Assembly (NCBI RefSeq): GCF_030403505.1
Contig: NZ_JAUEMJ010000002.1
Span: 712,786-776,785, forward strand
Length of the DNA: 64,000 bases
Origin: Glycomyces tritici
GTDB taxonomy: Bacteria > Actinomycetota > Actinomycetes > Mycobacteriales > Micromonosporaceae
Reading direction: 5' to 3'
Translations under genes and position numbers: made by a program
Notes under the pieces: model-generated
Seen by the model: the letters and a program-made list of their open reading frames with translations, nothing else
Told to the model about the DNA's origin: nothing
The model's database searches: none
Part shown: positions 38,049-46,872 of the stretch, piece by piece
Layout of the letters: each line of letters starts with the position of its first letter
Position numbering within the stretch: position 1 is the first letter of the stretch

Positions 38049-39083
38049 TCAGTCCGCTACGGCGGCTTCGATCGTCAGGGTGCCCGCGTCGGCGTCGAGC
38101 ACGGCCTGGGTGCCGAGCGGCATCACGCGCGGGTCGAGGCCGTGGCCGACCTTGAGGCCGCCGAGGACGGGGATGCCGAGGCCGCCGAGGCGGTCCATGA
38201 GGACCTCGTTCATCGTCCACTCCCCCGGCTTGTACTCGTCGTGCTCGAAGGGGGTGAACTGGCCGACGGCGATCCCGGCCAGCCGATCGAGGTGCCCGGC
38301 GCGCAGGTAGCGGGTGAGCATCCCGTCGATCTTGTAGCGGGACTCGTCGGTGTCCTCGATGAAGAGGATCGCGCCGTCGGCGTCCGGCAGGTGGTTGTCG
38401 TCGGGTTCGGCGTCGAGCAGGGAGAGGTTGCCGCCGTAGAGCGGTCCCGAGGCGGTGCCGGGGACGTTGACGGCGGACGTGGGTTCGAGCGGGTCGCGGG
38501 TGAGGACGACCGGGTCGGTGGTCATGAGGGCCGTGCGCAGCGACTCGGCGGTCGCGGCGGTGTTGTTGGAGGACCAGGCGACCATCGGCGAGTGCAGGCT
38601 CGAGAGTCCGGTGTGGTGGCGGGCGGCGAGGTGCAGCGCGGTGATGTCGGAGTAGCCGACGATGAGCTTCGGGTGCTTCTTGAGGCCCTTGAAGCTCACG
38701 TCGTCGATGATGCGGGTGGTCCCGTAGCCGCCGCGGGCGGTCATGACCGCCTTGGCCTCCTTGTGGTCGAGCGCGTACTGGAGGTCGGCCAGGCGGTCCT
38801 CGTCGGGCGCGGAGAGCCAGCCGTACGTGTCGAGCGCGTGCTCGGTCAGCTCGACGCGCAGGCCCCAGCCTTCGAGGATCGCGATGCCCCTCGCGACGGC
38901 CGCGGCCGTGGTGGGGCCGCCCGGGGCGGGCACGACGACGAGGTCGCCCGCTTCGAGCTTGGCGGGCTTGCGGGCCTTGGCCGCAGCGGCGGGCGCGGCC
39001 TGGGCGGTCGCAGCGACGGCTCCGGCGGCGACCGCGCCGATGAGGGCGCGCCGGGAGAGGGAGGGGCGGTGGTCGTTGCGCAT
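38049..39083 (-). CDS. Tat-exported LD-carboxypeptidase (peptidase S66)
   Basis: The 344-residue protein starts at ATG 39083 behind AAGGAG (MRNDHRPSLSRRALIGA), with a twin-arginine signal (SLSRRALIG) and an Ala-rich helix. The S66 nucleophile is Ser145 in IVGYSDITAL, and AVMTARGGYGTTR and GEWTMNEVLMD belong to the fold. It would cleave the L,D-peptide bond of murein tetrapeptides in recycling, or act as an MccF-like immunity enzyme. It interrupts the APC-trkA spacing seen elsewhere. Confidence 0.88.
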   Translation of the reverse strand: MRNDHRPSLSRRALIGAVAAGAVAATAQAAPAAAAKARKPAKLEAGDLVVVPAPGGPTTAAAVARGIAILEGWGLRVELTEHALDTYGWLSAPDEDRLADLQYALDHKEAKAVMTARGGYGTTRIIDDVSFKGLKKHPKLIVGYSDITALHLAARHHTGLSSLHSPMVAWSSNNTAATAESLRTALMTTDPVVLTRDPLEPTSAVNVPGTASGPLYGGNLSLLDAEPDDNHLPDADGAILFIEDTDESRYKIDGMLTRYLRAGHLDRLAGIAVGQFTPFEHDEYKPGEWTMNEVLMDRLGGLGIPVLGGLKVGHGLDPRVMPLGTQAVLDADAGTLTIEAAVAD

Positions 39084-39258
39084 GCAAGGGCTCCTTCGGA
39101 TCGTTCCTACTCCCACTAGACGCTTTTGGACGGTCGGTTCAGTACCCTCTCCGGCCGGGTTTTCTCGGTGTTCACCCGACTCGAAGCGTCCGGCCCGGGG
39201 CGCTGCGGGCGGCGCGGTATGGTCACGGGATCAGTGTCGGAGCGAGAGGTGAAGCCGG

Positions 39259-39927
39259 GTGCATGTGGTGATCATGGGCTGCGGCCGCGTGGGTTCGTCC
39301 CTGGCGCGGAGCCTGGTGGAGCGCGGGCACACGATCGGGATCATCGACCAGAACCCGAAGGCCTTCCGCCGCCTGGGGCCCGACTTCGACGAGACGACCG
39401 TGCGCGGCGTCGGCTTCGACCGCGAGGTCCTCGCGAAGGCCGGCATCAACCGGGCGGACGCGTTCGTCTCGGTCTCCTCGGGCGACAACTCGAACATCAT
39501 CGCCGCGCGGGTCGCCCGCGAGAACTACGGCGTCCCCAACGTGATCGCCCGCATCTACGACCCGCAGCGCGCCAGTGTCTATGAGCGCCTTGGCATTCCG
39601 ACGGTAGCGACGGTGCGGTGGACGGCCGACCGGCTGCTGCGCCACCTCCTGCCGGAGGACCAGGAGCCGCTGTGGCGCGACCCGACCGCGAGCCTGTCGA
39701 TGGTCGAGATCCTCTGCGACGAGGCCTGGTACGGCACCGCGCTGGCCCACCTCGAGCAGGCCACCGGCCACCGGGTCGCGTACATCACCCGCTTCGGCCG
39801 CGCGACCCTGCCGACCCCCTCGACGGTGCTGCAGGACGGCGACCAGGTGTACATGCTCGTCGCCGACGGCGACGAGGGCCGCATCCGCGAGATCGCGGGC
39901 GACGCCCCGCAGGGAGGTGCCGCATGA
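39259..39927 (+). CDS. trkA: TrkA family potassium uptake regulatory protein (first)
   Basis: The 222-residue protein has an RCK/TrkA-N Rossmann domain (VVIMGCGRVGSSLARSL, acidic IIDQNPKAF) and a TrkA-C domain (about 140-215). It would bind NAD(H) or nucleotide and gate a potassium channel or transporter. It starts with GTG and overlaps the second trkA as ATGA. This pair corresponds to CeoB/CeoC-type tandem genes. Confidence 0.9.
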   Translation: MHVVIMGCGRVGSSLARSLVERGHTIGIIDQNPKAFRRLGPDFDETTVRGVGFDREVLAKAGINRADAFVSVSSGDNSNIIAARVARENYGVPNVIARIYDPQRASVYERLGIPTVATVRWTADRLLRHLLPEDQEPLWRDPTASLSMVEILCDEAWYGTALAHLEQATGHRVAYITRFGRATLPTPSTVLQDGDQVYMLVADGDEGRIREIAGDAPQGGAA

Positions 39928-40589
39928 GGGTCGCCATCGCCGGGGCCGGGAACGTCGGCCGGTCGATCGCCGCGGAGCTGGTCGGCAACGGCCACCAGGT
40001 GCTCCTCATCGAGCGCGACCCCGATTCCATGAGGCCCGAGCGGGTCCCCGAGGCCGAGTGGCTGCTCGCGGATGCGTGCGAGCTGGAGAACCTGCGCCAG
40101 GCGCACCTCGAAGGCTGCGACGTGGCCGTGGCCGCGACGGGCGACGACAAGGTGAACCTGGTGGTGAGCCTCCTGTCGAAGACCGAGTTCGCGGTGCCGC
40201 GCGTGGTCGCGCGCGTCAACCGCGCCGAGAACGAGTGGCTGTTCAACGAGGAGTGGGGCGTCGACGTCTCCGTCTCCAAGCCGCGGCTGCTCGCCGCGCT
40301 CGTGGAGGAGGCCGTCAGCGTCGGCGACCTGGTGCGGCTCCTGACCTTCCGCCAGTCGCAGGCGAACCTGGTCGAGATCACGCTGCCGCTGGACGCCCCG
40401 CACGTGGGCAACCGCGTGGCCGACGTCCCGCTGCCGCACGACGTGGCGCTCGTGGCCATCATCCGCGGCCGCCGCGTCATCGCCCCCAGCGCCGACGACA
40501 CGCTCGAGTCGGGCGACGAGCTGGTGTTCGTGTGCAATGAGGACTCCGAAGAGGCGACCCGCTCGGTCATCCTCGGCAAGCGCCGCTGA
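39924..40589 (+). CDS. trkA: TrkA family potassium uptake regulatory protein (second)
   Basis: The 221-residue paralogue of the preceding protein has VAIAGAGNVGRSIAAEL and LLIERDPDSM for nucleotide binding, and a TrkA-C domain ending with SGDELVFVCNEDSEEATR. AGGGAGG precedes the ATG. The two proteins probably form a heteromeric RCK ring controlling the same transporter. Confidence 0.9.
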   Translation: MRVAIAGAGNVGRSIAAELVGNGHQVLLIERDPDSMRPERVPEAEWLLADACELENLRQAHLEGCDVAVAATGDDKVNLVVSLLSKTEFAVPRVVARVNRAENEWLFNEEWGVDVSVSKPRLLAALVEEAVSVGDLVRLLTFRQSQANLVEITLPLDAPHVGNRVADVPLPHDVALVAIIRGRRVIAPSADDTLESGDELVFVCNEDSEEATRSVILGKRR

Positions 40590-40641
40590 CCGAGGGCGCC
40601 GCGAGAATCGGTCGCTTCTGGACTTTACCGGCGCACCCGGC

Positions 40642-40670
40642 TTTACAGGGGAGCCCAGTCGAGTTACATT
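40642..40670 (+). promoter_or_regulatory. LPMO1 promoter
   Basis: TTTACA (40642-40647) and TACATT (40665-40670) are spaced 17 bp. The same pair, spaced 18 bp, precedes LPMO2. Confidence 0.6.
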
Positions 40671-40683
40671 GATGTTTATCAAT
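40668..40683 (+). promoter_or_regulatory. Dyad at LPMO1 transcription start
   Basis: ATTGAT-GTTT-ATCAAT is an inverted repeat overlapping the -10 and likely start point; a related ATTGA/TCAAT dyad is in the LPMO2 promoter. Confidence 0.45.
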
Positions 40684-40693
40684 TTCCTTCGAT

Positions 40694-40707
40694 TGGGAGC
40701 GCTCTCA
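40694..40707 (+). promoter_or_regulatory. CebR-like operator overlapping LPMO1 start
   Basis: TGGGAGCGCTCTCA differs at one position from the Streptomyces CebR box TGGGAGCGCTCCCA. Its last base is the A of the LPMO1 ATG. Confidence 0.7.
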
Positions 40708-41762
40708 TGTTCAAGCTCACCCGACATCGCCTCCGGAAGGTGATCGTCATCCTCGCCGCGCTCGCCGCGGCGGTCGTCTCCGCGTTCGTCTTCATCCAGC
40801 CGGCCGCGAGCCACGGCACCGCCACCAGCCCGCCGTCCCGGCAGTACAGCTGCTGGGAGCGCTGGGGCGACGACCACCTCAACCCCGACATGGCCGACAC
40901 CGACCCGATGTGCGCGCAGGCCTGGCAGGCCAACCCGAACACCATGTGGAACTGGAACGGCCTCCTGCGCGAGGGCCTGCAGGGCCAGCACGAGACGCGC
41001 ATCCCCGACAACCAGCTCTGCTCGGGCGGGCGCGCCGAAGGCGGCCGCTACAACTCCCTCGACGTCGCCGGCGCCTGGCACACGACGCCGCTCGAGAACA
41101 ACTTCACGCTGCACTACGAGGACACCGCCGTCCACGGCGGCGACTACTACTGGGTGTACGTGTCCAAGCAGGGCTACGACGCGACCACCGACTCGCTCGA
41201 CTGGGCCGACCTCCAGCGGGTCGCCTCCACGGGCGTCTACGAGCCGGGCGAGGCCGTCGACATCCCCGTGAGCGCCCCCGGGCGCACCGGACGGCACATC
41301 GTCTACGTGGTCTGGCAGGCCAGCCACACCGACCAGGCCTTCTACTCCTGCTCGGACGTGTGGTTCGGCGAGGGCGGCCCCACCGAGGAGCCGACCGACC
41401 CGACCAGTGAGCCGACCGACGACCCGACCGAGGAGCCCACCACGGGCGGCCCCGCGGAGGACCTCGCCTGCGCGGCCAGCGCCTCGATCAACAGCTGGAA
41501 CACCGGGGCCACGGTCACGGTCACGGTGTCGAACACCGGGACCCGCAAGGTCAACTCGTGGATGCTCCATTGGACGTGGGCGAACTCGGGGGTCACGGTG
41601 AGCAACATGTGGAGCGCCGAGCACTCCACGATGGGCGGCATGCAGATGGCCGCACCGGTCTCCTACAACCAGGCGATCGCGCCGGGAGGCTCGGTGTCGT
41701 TCGGCTTCAACGTCAACGGCTCGCTGAGCTCGATGCCGGAGATCGACTGCCTCCCCAGTTAG
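40707..41762 (+). CDS. AA10 lytic polysaccharide monooxygenase with CBM2 (LPMO1)
   Basis: The 351-residue secreted copper enzyme oxidatively cleaves cellulose or chitin. The signal peptide ends at SHGTA, leaving His36 as mature N-terminus; His36 and His143 (TAVHGGDYY) form the copper brace. The AA10 domain (36-225) is followed by an acidic Pro/Thr linker (EEPTDPTSEPTDDPT) and a CBM2 (about 249-351) with the conserved Trp-rich face (NSWNTG, SWMLHWTW). The linker and CBM2 suggest cellulose as substrate. The gene duplicates as LPMO2 downstream. Confidence 0.93.
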   Translation: MFKLTRHRLRKVIVILAALAAAVVSAFVFIQPAASHGTATSPPSRQYSCWERWGDDHLNPDMADTDPMCAQAWQANPNTMWNWNGLLREGLQGQHETRIPDNQLCSGGRAEGGRYNSLDVAGAWHTTPLENNFTLHYEDTAVHGGDYYWVYVSKQGYDATTDSLDWADLQRVASTGVYEPGEAVDIPVSAPGRTGRHIVYVVWQASHTDQAFYSCSDVWFGEGGPTEEPTDPTSEPTDDPTEEPTTGGPAEDLACAASASINSWNTGATVTVTVSNTGTRKVNSWMLHWTWANSGVTVSNMWSAEHSTMGGMQMAAPVSYNQAIAPGGSVSFGFNVNGSLSSMPEIDCLPS

Positions 41763-41778
41763 GACGCGGCACCGCAGC

Positions 41779-41806
41779 GCGGCCCCGGCCCTTCGGCCGG
41801 GGCCGC
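41779..41806 (+). terminator. LPMO1 terminator
   Basis: GCGGCCCCGGCC/GGCCGGGGCCGC (12 bp, perfect) with a CTTC loop lies 17 bp after the LPMO1 stop. Confidence 0.75.
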
Positions 41807-41865
41807 GTTCGCGCGTGTTCCGGAAGTATTCGGCGGGTCGGACGTCGAAAATTCGGCAACCGGTG

Positions 41866-41895
41866 TTTACAAGGGGCTTTCCGAACAGATACATT
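41866..41895 (+). promoter_or_regulatory. LPMO2 promoter
   Basis: TTTACA (41866-41871) and TACATT (41890-41895), spaced 18 bp. The dyad ATTGA-AGATTC-TCAAT (41893-41908) overlaps the -10. Confidence 0.6.
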
Positions 41896-41921
41896 GAAGA
41901 TTCTCAATGTTCCTATCATTC

Positions 41922-41935
41922 TGGGAGCGCTTTCA
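41922..41935 (+). promoter_or_regulatory. CebR-like operator overlapping LPMO2 start
   Basis: TGGGAGCGCTTTCA, two changes from the CebR consensus, ends on the A of the LPMO2 ATG exactly as in LPMO1. Confidence 0.65.
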
Positions 41936-43080
41936 TGTTGCACTTCAACAGGTTCGGCGGCCACCCCGCCGACACAACGGACGGCAGGCAGCGGCGGCGG
42001 CGCCTCCGCAGCCTCATCGTCGCCGTCGCCGCGATCCTCGCGGCCGGGACCGCGGCGATCGTGTTCGTCCAGCCCGCCTCCAGCCACGGCACCGCCATCG
42101 GCCCCGACTCGCGCCACTACGGCTGCTGGGAACGCTGGGGCTCGGACTTCCAGAACCCGGCGATGGAGCAGGAGGACCCGATGTGCTGGGCCGCCTGGCA
42201 GAACGACACCAACGCCATGTGGAACTGGAACGGCCTCTACCGGGAGCAGGTCGGCGGCGACCACCAAGCGGCCGTTCCCGACAACCAGCTGTGCTCCGGA
42301 GGGCGGACAGGCGGCACCCGGTACGCGGCGCTCGACACCCCCGGCGACTGGGTCACCACCAAAGTGGACTCGAGCTTCACGTTCACCAACTGGGACCAGG
42401 CCAACCACGGCGCCGACTACTACCGGATCTACGTCACGAAGCAGGGCTACAACGCCCAGACGGACGCCCTCGACTGGGCCGACCTGGAACTGGTGAAGGA
42501 CACCGGCGACATCAACCCCGGCGTCGGGCGACCGCCCGCCACCGGCGGCGGCACCCTCGTCGACATCCCCGTGAGCGCCCCCGGCCGCACCGGCCACCAC
42601 GTCGTGTACATGATCTGGCAGGCCAGCCACCAGGACCAGACTTTCTACGCGTGCTCCGACGTGTGGTTCGGCCCCGGCGGGCCCACCCCGACGATCACGC
42701 CGGACGAGCCCTCCCCCACCACCGACGAGCCGACCGACCCGGACCCGACCACCGAGGAGCCCACCACGGGCGGCCCCGCCGGGTACGCCTGCGCCGCGAC
42801 GGCCACGGTCAACAGCTGGGGTTCGGGCGCCACGGTCACGGTGAAGGTCGCCAACACCGGGACGCAGGCCATCCACAACTGGATGCTGCACTGGCAGTGG
42901 CCCAGCGGGGTGACGCTCAGCAACAGCTGGAACGCCACGCTCTCCACCATGGGCGGCATGCAGATGGCCGCACCGGTCTCCTGGAACCAGGCGATCCCGG
43001 TCGGCGGCTCCGTCGAGTTCGGACTCAACGTCTCCGGGTCGCTCGCGAGCGCGCCCGCGTTCGACTGCCTGCCGAGCTGA
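41935..43080 (+). CDS. AA10 lytic polysaccharide monooxygenase with CBM2 (LPMO2)
   Basis: The 381-residue paralogue of LPMO1 has a longer basic N-terminus (HPADTTDGRQRRRRLR), a signal helix and a mature N-terminal His in SSHGTAIG. The second copper His lies in ANHGADYYRIY. An insertion (GVGRPPATGGGTLV) in the catalytic domain and a longer Pro/Thr linker separate it from LPMO1. The CBM2 has NSWGSG and NWMLHWQWPSG. Divergence between the two suggests different crystal faces or substrates. Confidence 0.93.
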   Translation: MLHFNRFGGHPADTTDGRQRRRRLRSLIVAVAAILAAGTAAIVFVQPASSHGTAIGPDSRHYGCWERWGSDFQNPAMEQEDPMCWAAWQNDTNAMWNWNGLYREQVGGDHQAAVPDNQLCSGGRTGGTRYAALDTPGDWVTTKVDSSFTFTNWDQANHGADYYRIYVTKQGYNAQTDALDWADLELVKDTGDINPGVGRPPATGGGTLVDIPVSAPGRTGHHVVYMIWQASHQDQTFYACSDVWFGPGGPTPTITPDEPSPTTDEPTDPDPTTEEPTTGGPAGYACAATATVNSWGSGATVTVKVANTGTQAIHNWMLHWQWPSGVTLSNSWNATLSTMGGMQMAAPVSWNQAIPVGGSVEFGLNVSGSLASAPAFDCLPS

Positions 43081-43087
43081 CGCGAAA

Positions 43088-43113
43088 GGCGCGGCGCCCA
43101 CCGGCGCCGCGCC
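43088..43113. terminator. Bidirectional terminator
   Basis: GGCGCGGCGCC/GGCGCCGCGCC (11 bp, perfect, CACC loop) lies between convergent LPMO2 and the DUF3159 gene. Confidence 0.75.
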
Positions 43114-43128
43114 TGCTCGAGTCCGTGT

Positions 43129-43875
43129 TCACGCCGCGCTGGGCGCGGCGGCTTCGACGGCCTTCATCCTGCGGCGGACCGCCCAGATGGTGAAGGCCGT
43201 CAACGCGATCGTGACGGGCCAGCCGCCGAAGAGCGTCACCAGGCCCAGCGCGTTGTCCGCGTCCAGGTAGTACAGCCAGATGCGGGCCGCGTTCTTGACG
43301 ATGAAGACCACGCCCCACAGGATCGTGATCCGGCTCAGGATGTCGACGAGCGGCTTGTTCTCGCGCCACTCCTTCTTGCCGCCCTGGGCGACCACGGCGT
43401 AGATCCAGCCGATGATCGGGTGGCGCACCAGCGCCGAGACGATGAGCAGCACGCCGTAGACCGAGCCCTGGATGATCCCGGGCAGGTAGAAGTTGCGGGC
43501 GTCCGTCGACTTCCAGGCGAGGAACGCGCCGAGCGCGATGCCGAAGAGGCCGTTGAGCGCGTGGCGCATCGACTCCTTGCGGGCGGCGCGCCAGCCGGCG
43601 ATCGCCAGGGCGCTCGCGGCGGAGATGAGGATGGCCCACTGGAGGCCGCTCATCGGGCCCATCCGGTCGGGCAGGAGCGGGTTGAGCACCACGAACAGGG
43701 TGATCGGGACCGCGGCCTCCACGACGCCCTTGACGCCGCCGAGCTGCTGCGAGAGCTGCTCGGTGAAGGGCGGCAGGTCGTCGTCCGGCTCGCGGCGGGC
43801 GGCGGCCTCGCGGACCTCGCTCTCGGCCTGTTCCGGCTCGGTGTCGGTCTCGTGGGCCGGCGTCTCGGTGCTCAA
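43129..43875 (-). CDS. DUF3159 membrane protein
   Basis: The 248-residue protein has an acidic N-terminus and six hydrophobic helices; family segments are TEQLSQQLGGVKGVVEAAVP and GSVYGVLLIVSALVRHPIIG. The TTG start (STETPAHET) is chosen because GGAAGG lies 6 nt upstream and the frame further upstream overlaps the OB-fold gene. Function is unknown. It belongs to the conserved dut-DUF3710-OB-DUF3159 block. Confidence 0.85.
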   Translation of the reverse strand: MSTETPAHETDTEPEQAESEVREAAARREPDDDLPPFTEQLSQQLGGVKGVVEAAVPITLFVVLNPLLPDRMGPMSGLQWAILISAASALAIAGWRAARKESMRHALNGLFGIALGAFLAWKSTDARNFYLPGIIQGSVYGVLLIVSALVRHPIIGWIYAVVAQGGKKEWRENKPLVDILSRITILWGVVFIVKNAARIWLYYLDADNALGLVTLFGGWPVTIALTAFTIWAVRRRMKAVEAAAPSAA

Positions 43876-43909
43876 TGCGGGCCTTCCAGGTCGTGTGGCT
43901 GGTCCGCGC

Positions 43910-44257
43910 TCAGGGGCGCAGTTCGTAGATCGGGTTGTAGACGACGAGCCGGCCGTCGCCCAGCTGGGCCACGCGGCCTCGGGCGACGAGCCTGGTCCCG
44001 GCCTCAAGGCCCACGATACGCCGTCGACCCATCCAGACCAATGCGACCTGACCGGTGCCGTCGAAGAGTTCGGCTTCCACAGAAGGTGAACGGCCGTCGG
44101 TGCGCAGCACGACGGTGCGCAGGCGGCCGGCGACCACGGCGAGCTGCCGGGGCTCGAGCGACTCGATCGGGGCCGTGTCGGGGTCCGACTCGCGGCGGAT
44201 CTCGTCGGCGAACAGCTCCTGGGAGGGCGCGGCGATCCGCTTGAGCCAGCTCTTCAC
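43910..44257 (-). CDS. OB-fold nucleic-acid-binding protein
   Basis: The 115-residue protein carries a single OB-fold barrel: VAGRLRTVVLR, VEAELFDGTGQVALVWMGRR and ARGRVAQLGDGRLVVYNPIYE. It resembles the small actinobacterial RecG/RecA-wedge-like OB proteins in this neighbourhood. The partner nucleic acid is unknown. It lies between DUF3710 and DUF3159 on the same strand. Confidence 0.83.
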   Translation of the reverse strand: MKSWLKRIAAPSQELFADEIRRESDPDTAPIESLEPRQLAVVAGRLRTVVLRTDGRSPSVEAELFDGTGQVALVWMGRRRIVGLEAGTRLVARGRVAQLGDGRLVVYNPIYELRP

Positions 44258-44306
44258 CCTCCCGCCCTTGGCGGGGACGGCCCGCGAGGTGTCGATCGTC
44301 CCGGCC

Positions 44307-45047
44307 CTACCGCTTGGGACGCGGCGAGGGCTTGCGGCGGACCTGCGGGCGGGGGGTGTCGCCGGCGGCGATGATGGCGCGGCTGCCGTCGCCGCCGTCG
44401 GCCTTGCGCTGCGCGATGCGCGCGGCGGCCTCCTCGGCCATCTTCGGCGGGAGCTTCAGCGGCAGCGGCTCGCGCACCGGCATCGCGGTCGAGCCGCGGT
44501 CGATCACGAGCAGGCGCAGGGCCTCGTCGAGTTCGGGGGCGGCCGCCTCGTCGAGGGCGCGCTGGCCCTGGAAGGTGGCCTGCACGAACCAGCGGGGGCC
44601 GTCGATGCCGCAGAAGCGCACCGAGTTGGTGCCCTTCTTGGTGGTGACCTTCGCGATGAGCTCGACGCCCCAGGCGCCCTCGACCTCCTGGACCTCGCCG
44701 CCCTGGCCGGTGACCTGGGCGGTGAGCTCGCCGCGGAACTCGTCCCAGATGCCCTCGCTGCGGGGCGCGGCGCGCACGAGCAGCTGGAGCGCGGAGGAGC
44801 CGGTGGTGAGCAGGACCTGGCTGATGTTGCCCTTGGCGTCGGTCTGGGCCTGGAAGCCCACGCCCTTGGGGACGGGGAGTCGGATCGCTCCCAGGTCGAT
44901 GCGGCGGACGTCGTCGTCGGGGGCGTCGGCCACGTCGAAGGGGCCTTGGGTGGCCTCGTGCTCGAAGGTCTCCCCGCTCTCGGCCAGGGAGTCGAGGACG
45001 GCGCCCTCGGCGGGGCGCTGCTTCTTCGACTTTCGCCGCTTAAACAC
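44307..45047 (-). CDS. DUF3710 family protein
   Basis: The 246-residue protein begins with GTG ([14 protein letters not shown]) behind GAGGAG. Conserved family stretches are [28 protein letters not shown] and [16 protein letters not shown]. No catalytic motif is recognised. The start overlaps the end of dut by 8 bp, so the two are co-transcribed. Confidence 0.87.
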   Translation of the reverse strand: MFKRRKSKKQRPAEGAVLDSLAESGETFEHEATQGPFDVADAPDDDVRRIDLGAIRLPVPKGVGFQAQTDAKGNISQVLLTTGSSALQLLVRAAPRSEGIWDEFRGELTAQVTGQGGEVQEVEGAWGVELIAKVTTKKGTNSVRFCGIDGPRWFVQATFQGQRALDEAAAPELDEALRLLVIDRGSTAMPVREPLPLKLPPKMAEEAAARIAQRKADGGDGSRAIIAAGDTPRPQVRRKPSPRPKR

Positions 45048-45516
45048 GTTCGCTCTCCTCTGCAAGTCGGCGGTGCCCGCCGGTGGAACCGTGGCCGCTC
45101 GCGCCGCGCTGCGTCGGCGCGAAGTCGTCGACCTCGGTGAAACGGGCTCGCACAACCGGTTGGACTACCAATTGTGCGATACGGTCTCCGCGCTCGATGA
45201 CGGCGGTCCGGTCCGGGTCCAGGTTCACGAGGTTGACCTTGATCTCACCGCGGTAGCCGGAGTCGATCGTGCCGGGCGCGTTCACGATGGTGACGCCGAG
45301 CCGGTGGGCGAGCCCGGAGCGCGGGTTCGTGTACCCCACGTGCCCTTCGGGGATCGCGACGGCGACGCCGGTGCCGACGAGGGCCCGCTGCCCGGGGGCC
45401 AGCGCGACCCCTTCGGCGGCGCAGAGGTCCGCGCCCGCGTCGCCGGGGTGCGCGTAGGCGGGCAGCGGCAGGTCGGGGTCGAGCCGCCGGACGGCGACCG
45501 GGACTTCGATGCTCAT
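45040..45516 (-). CDS. dut: Deoxyuridine 5'-triphosphate nucleotidohydrolase
   Basis: The 158-residue trimeric dUTPase converts dUTP to dUMP and pyrophosphate, protecting DNA from uracil. All five motifs are visible: [40 protein letters not shown] and [10 protein letters not shown]. The start [12 protein letters not shown] gives a normal length; longer readings run into the divergent DUF3093 gene. Confidence 0.94.
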   Translation of the reverse strand: MSIEVPVAVRRLDPDLPLPAYAHPGDAGADLCAAEGVALAPGQRALVGTGVAVAIPEGHVGYTNPRSGLAHRLGVTIVNAPGTIDSGYRGEIKVNLVNLDPDRTAVIERGDRIAQLVVQPVVRARFTEVDDFAPTQRGASGHGSTGGHRRLAEESERV

Positions 45517-45589
45517 CGTCGTCGGGTTCCTCTCACTCGCGGAAGCACGCCTCGAAGGAGGTGCACAGTGCGGGGATATCGTCTCAGGT

Positions 45590-46069
45590 ATGAGGAGTGG
45601 GGAACGGTACGCCGAGCGGATGAGTCTGCCGGTGGCGGGTTGGCTCGCCGTGATCGCGGCGGCGGTGCTGGCCGGGGCCTTGTCCAACTTCGGCGACATG
45701 CGCTGGTGGCGGGTGACGGCGAGCGTCGCGCTCATGGTCGCGGTGGTCGCGGGCGCGTGGTGGCTGGGCCGCCTGCGCGTGAGCGTCGCCGAGTCCGGCG
45801 GCGAGGTGTGGCTCCACGTGGACGACGCGAAGCTGCCGATGTCGGCGGTGGCCGAGGTGCAGGTGCTGGAGCCGGTCGCGTACTCGGACGCGCTGGGCGT
45901 GGCCCAGCATCCGCTGGCGTTCGCGGTGCAGCGGCCGTGGATCAACCGCGGGCTGCGGATCGTCCTGGACGACCCCGATGACCCGACCCCCTACTGGATC
46001 GTCGCCTCGCGGCGTCCCGAGCGGCTCAAGGCCGCCCTGACGGCCGCGCGGGAGTCCGTAGAGGCCTAG
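45590..46069 (+). CDS. DUF3093 membrane protein
   Basis: The 159-residue protein opens with [14 protein letters not shown] and has two helices (about 15-33 and 42-60). A cytosolic domain contains [20 protein letters not shown] and ends [18 protein letters not shown]. Function is unknown. It is divergent from dut, the arrangement seen in other actinomycetes. Confidence 0.85.
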   Translation: MRSGERYAERMSLPVAGWLAVIAAAVLAGALSNFGDMRWWRVTASVALMVAVVAGAWWLGRLRVSVAESGGEVWLHVDDAKLPMSAVAEVQVLEPVAYSDALGVAQHPLAFAVQRPWINRGLRIVLDDPDDPTPYWIVASRRPERLKAALTAARESVEA

Positions 46070-46110
46070 GGCCTGTACCGGGGCAAGGATCGGGGCCCCG
46101 GACAAGCGAG

Positions 46111-46140
46111 ACGGCCCGCAGGAGGCGTCCTGCGAGCCGT
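46111..46140 (+). terminator. DUF3093 terminator hairpin
   Basis: ACGGCCCGCAGGA/TCCTGCGAGCCGT with one mismatch and a GGCG loop lies between DUF3093 and convergent DUF4193. Confidence 0.65.
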
Positions 46141-46224
46141 GCGCTATCCGAGGGGCATTGTGATCCTGCCGCACCGTCGTTCAGGCCGCGCAGTCGTCGG
46201 GACTGCGCAGTCGGGGTCTGACCG

Positions 46225-46521
46225 CTAGGCGCAGTCCTTGCAGATCGGCTGCCCGTTCTTCTCCTTGGCGAACTGGCTGCGGTGGTGGACCAGGAAGCAG
46301 CTGGAGCATCGGAACTCGTCCTGCTGCATCGGCAGGACCTTCACCGAGAGCTCCTCGTCGCCCAGGTCGGCGCCGGGCAGTTCGAAGTTCTCCGCGACCT
46401 CGGCCTCGTCGACGTCCACCGACCCCGATTGATCGGTGCGGCCCTTCGCGAGGGCGTCAATGCCGTCGGTCCCGGCGGTCTCTTCCTTGTCGCGGCGCGG
46501 GGCGTCGTAGTCGGTTGCCAT
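46225..46521 (-). CDS. DUF4193 zinc-finger-like protein
   Basis: The 98-residue acidic protein has a C-terminal four-Cys zinc site (CSSC near 72 and CKDC at the end) in FRCSSCFLVHHRSQFA...ICKDCA context. Family start MATDYDAPR is typical. Function is unknown; the zinc site suggests a role in regulation or protein contact. It is divergent from the LytR_C gene, as elsewhere in the phylum. Confidence 0.9.
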   Translation of the reverse strand: MATDYDAPRRDKEETAGTDGIDALAKGRTDQSGSVDVDEAEVAENFELPGADLGDEELSVKVLPMQQDEFRCSSCFLVHHRSQFAKEKNGQPICKDCA

Positions 46522-46708
46522 CGTTTTCCACTCCCAATTGGTTGCTTTTGCGGCTCAGGGACCGAGCGCGGCGGGTTGCCGCTGGAGTGTTCGGGTGACA
46601 CAGCGGCCCGGCTCGGGTCCTGGCGGGTTCGGTTCCGTCCCTGCAGGCGGCGTACCTTACCGCGTGCAGTCCATTCCTATACACGATGCCCCTGGGTTTT
46701 TCATCCCC

Positions 46709-46736
46709 ATTGTGGCGAGAAACACTTCTGTGTCAA
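46709..46736 (-). promoter_or_regulatory. DUF4193 promoter
   Basis: Minus-strand TTGACA (46731-46736) and CACAAT (46709-46714), spaced 16 bp. The leader would be about 180 nt. Nothing else in the 351-bp gap (46522-46872) is clear; a weak TAGCCT at 46784-46789 might serve the plus-strand gene. Confidence 0.5.
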
Positions 46737-46872
46737 GGGCGGTGAGTGACCGCCTCTCGCCCACGGAGACGACCCGCGCACGATAGCCTTTCGGATGGCA
46801 ACGTTTGCGGGCCGTCGGCTCGTCTAAGTGCAGACATTCGTCGACACTTGTTGGAGATTCGGGGAGGCAGCC

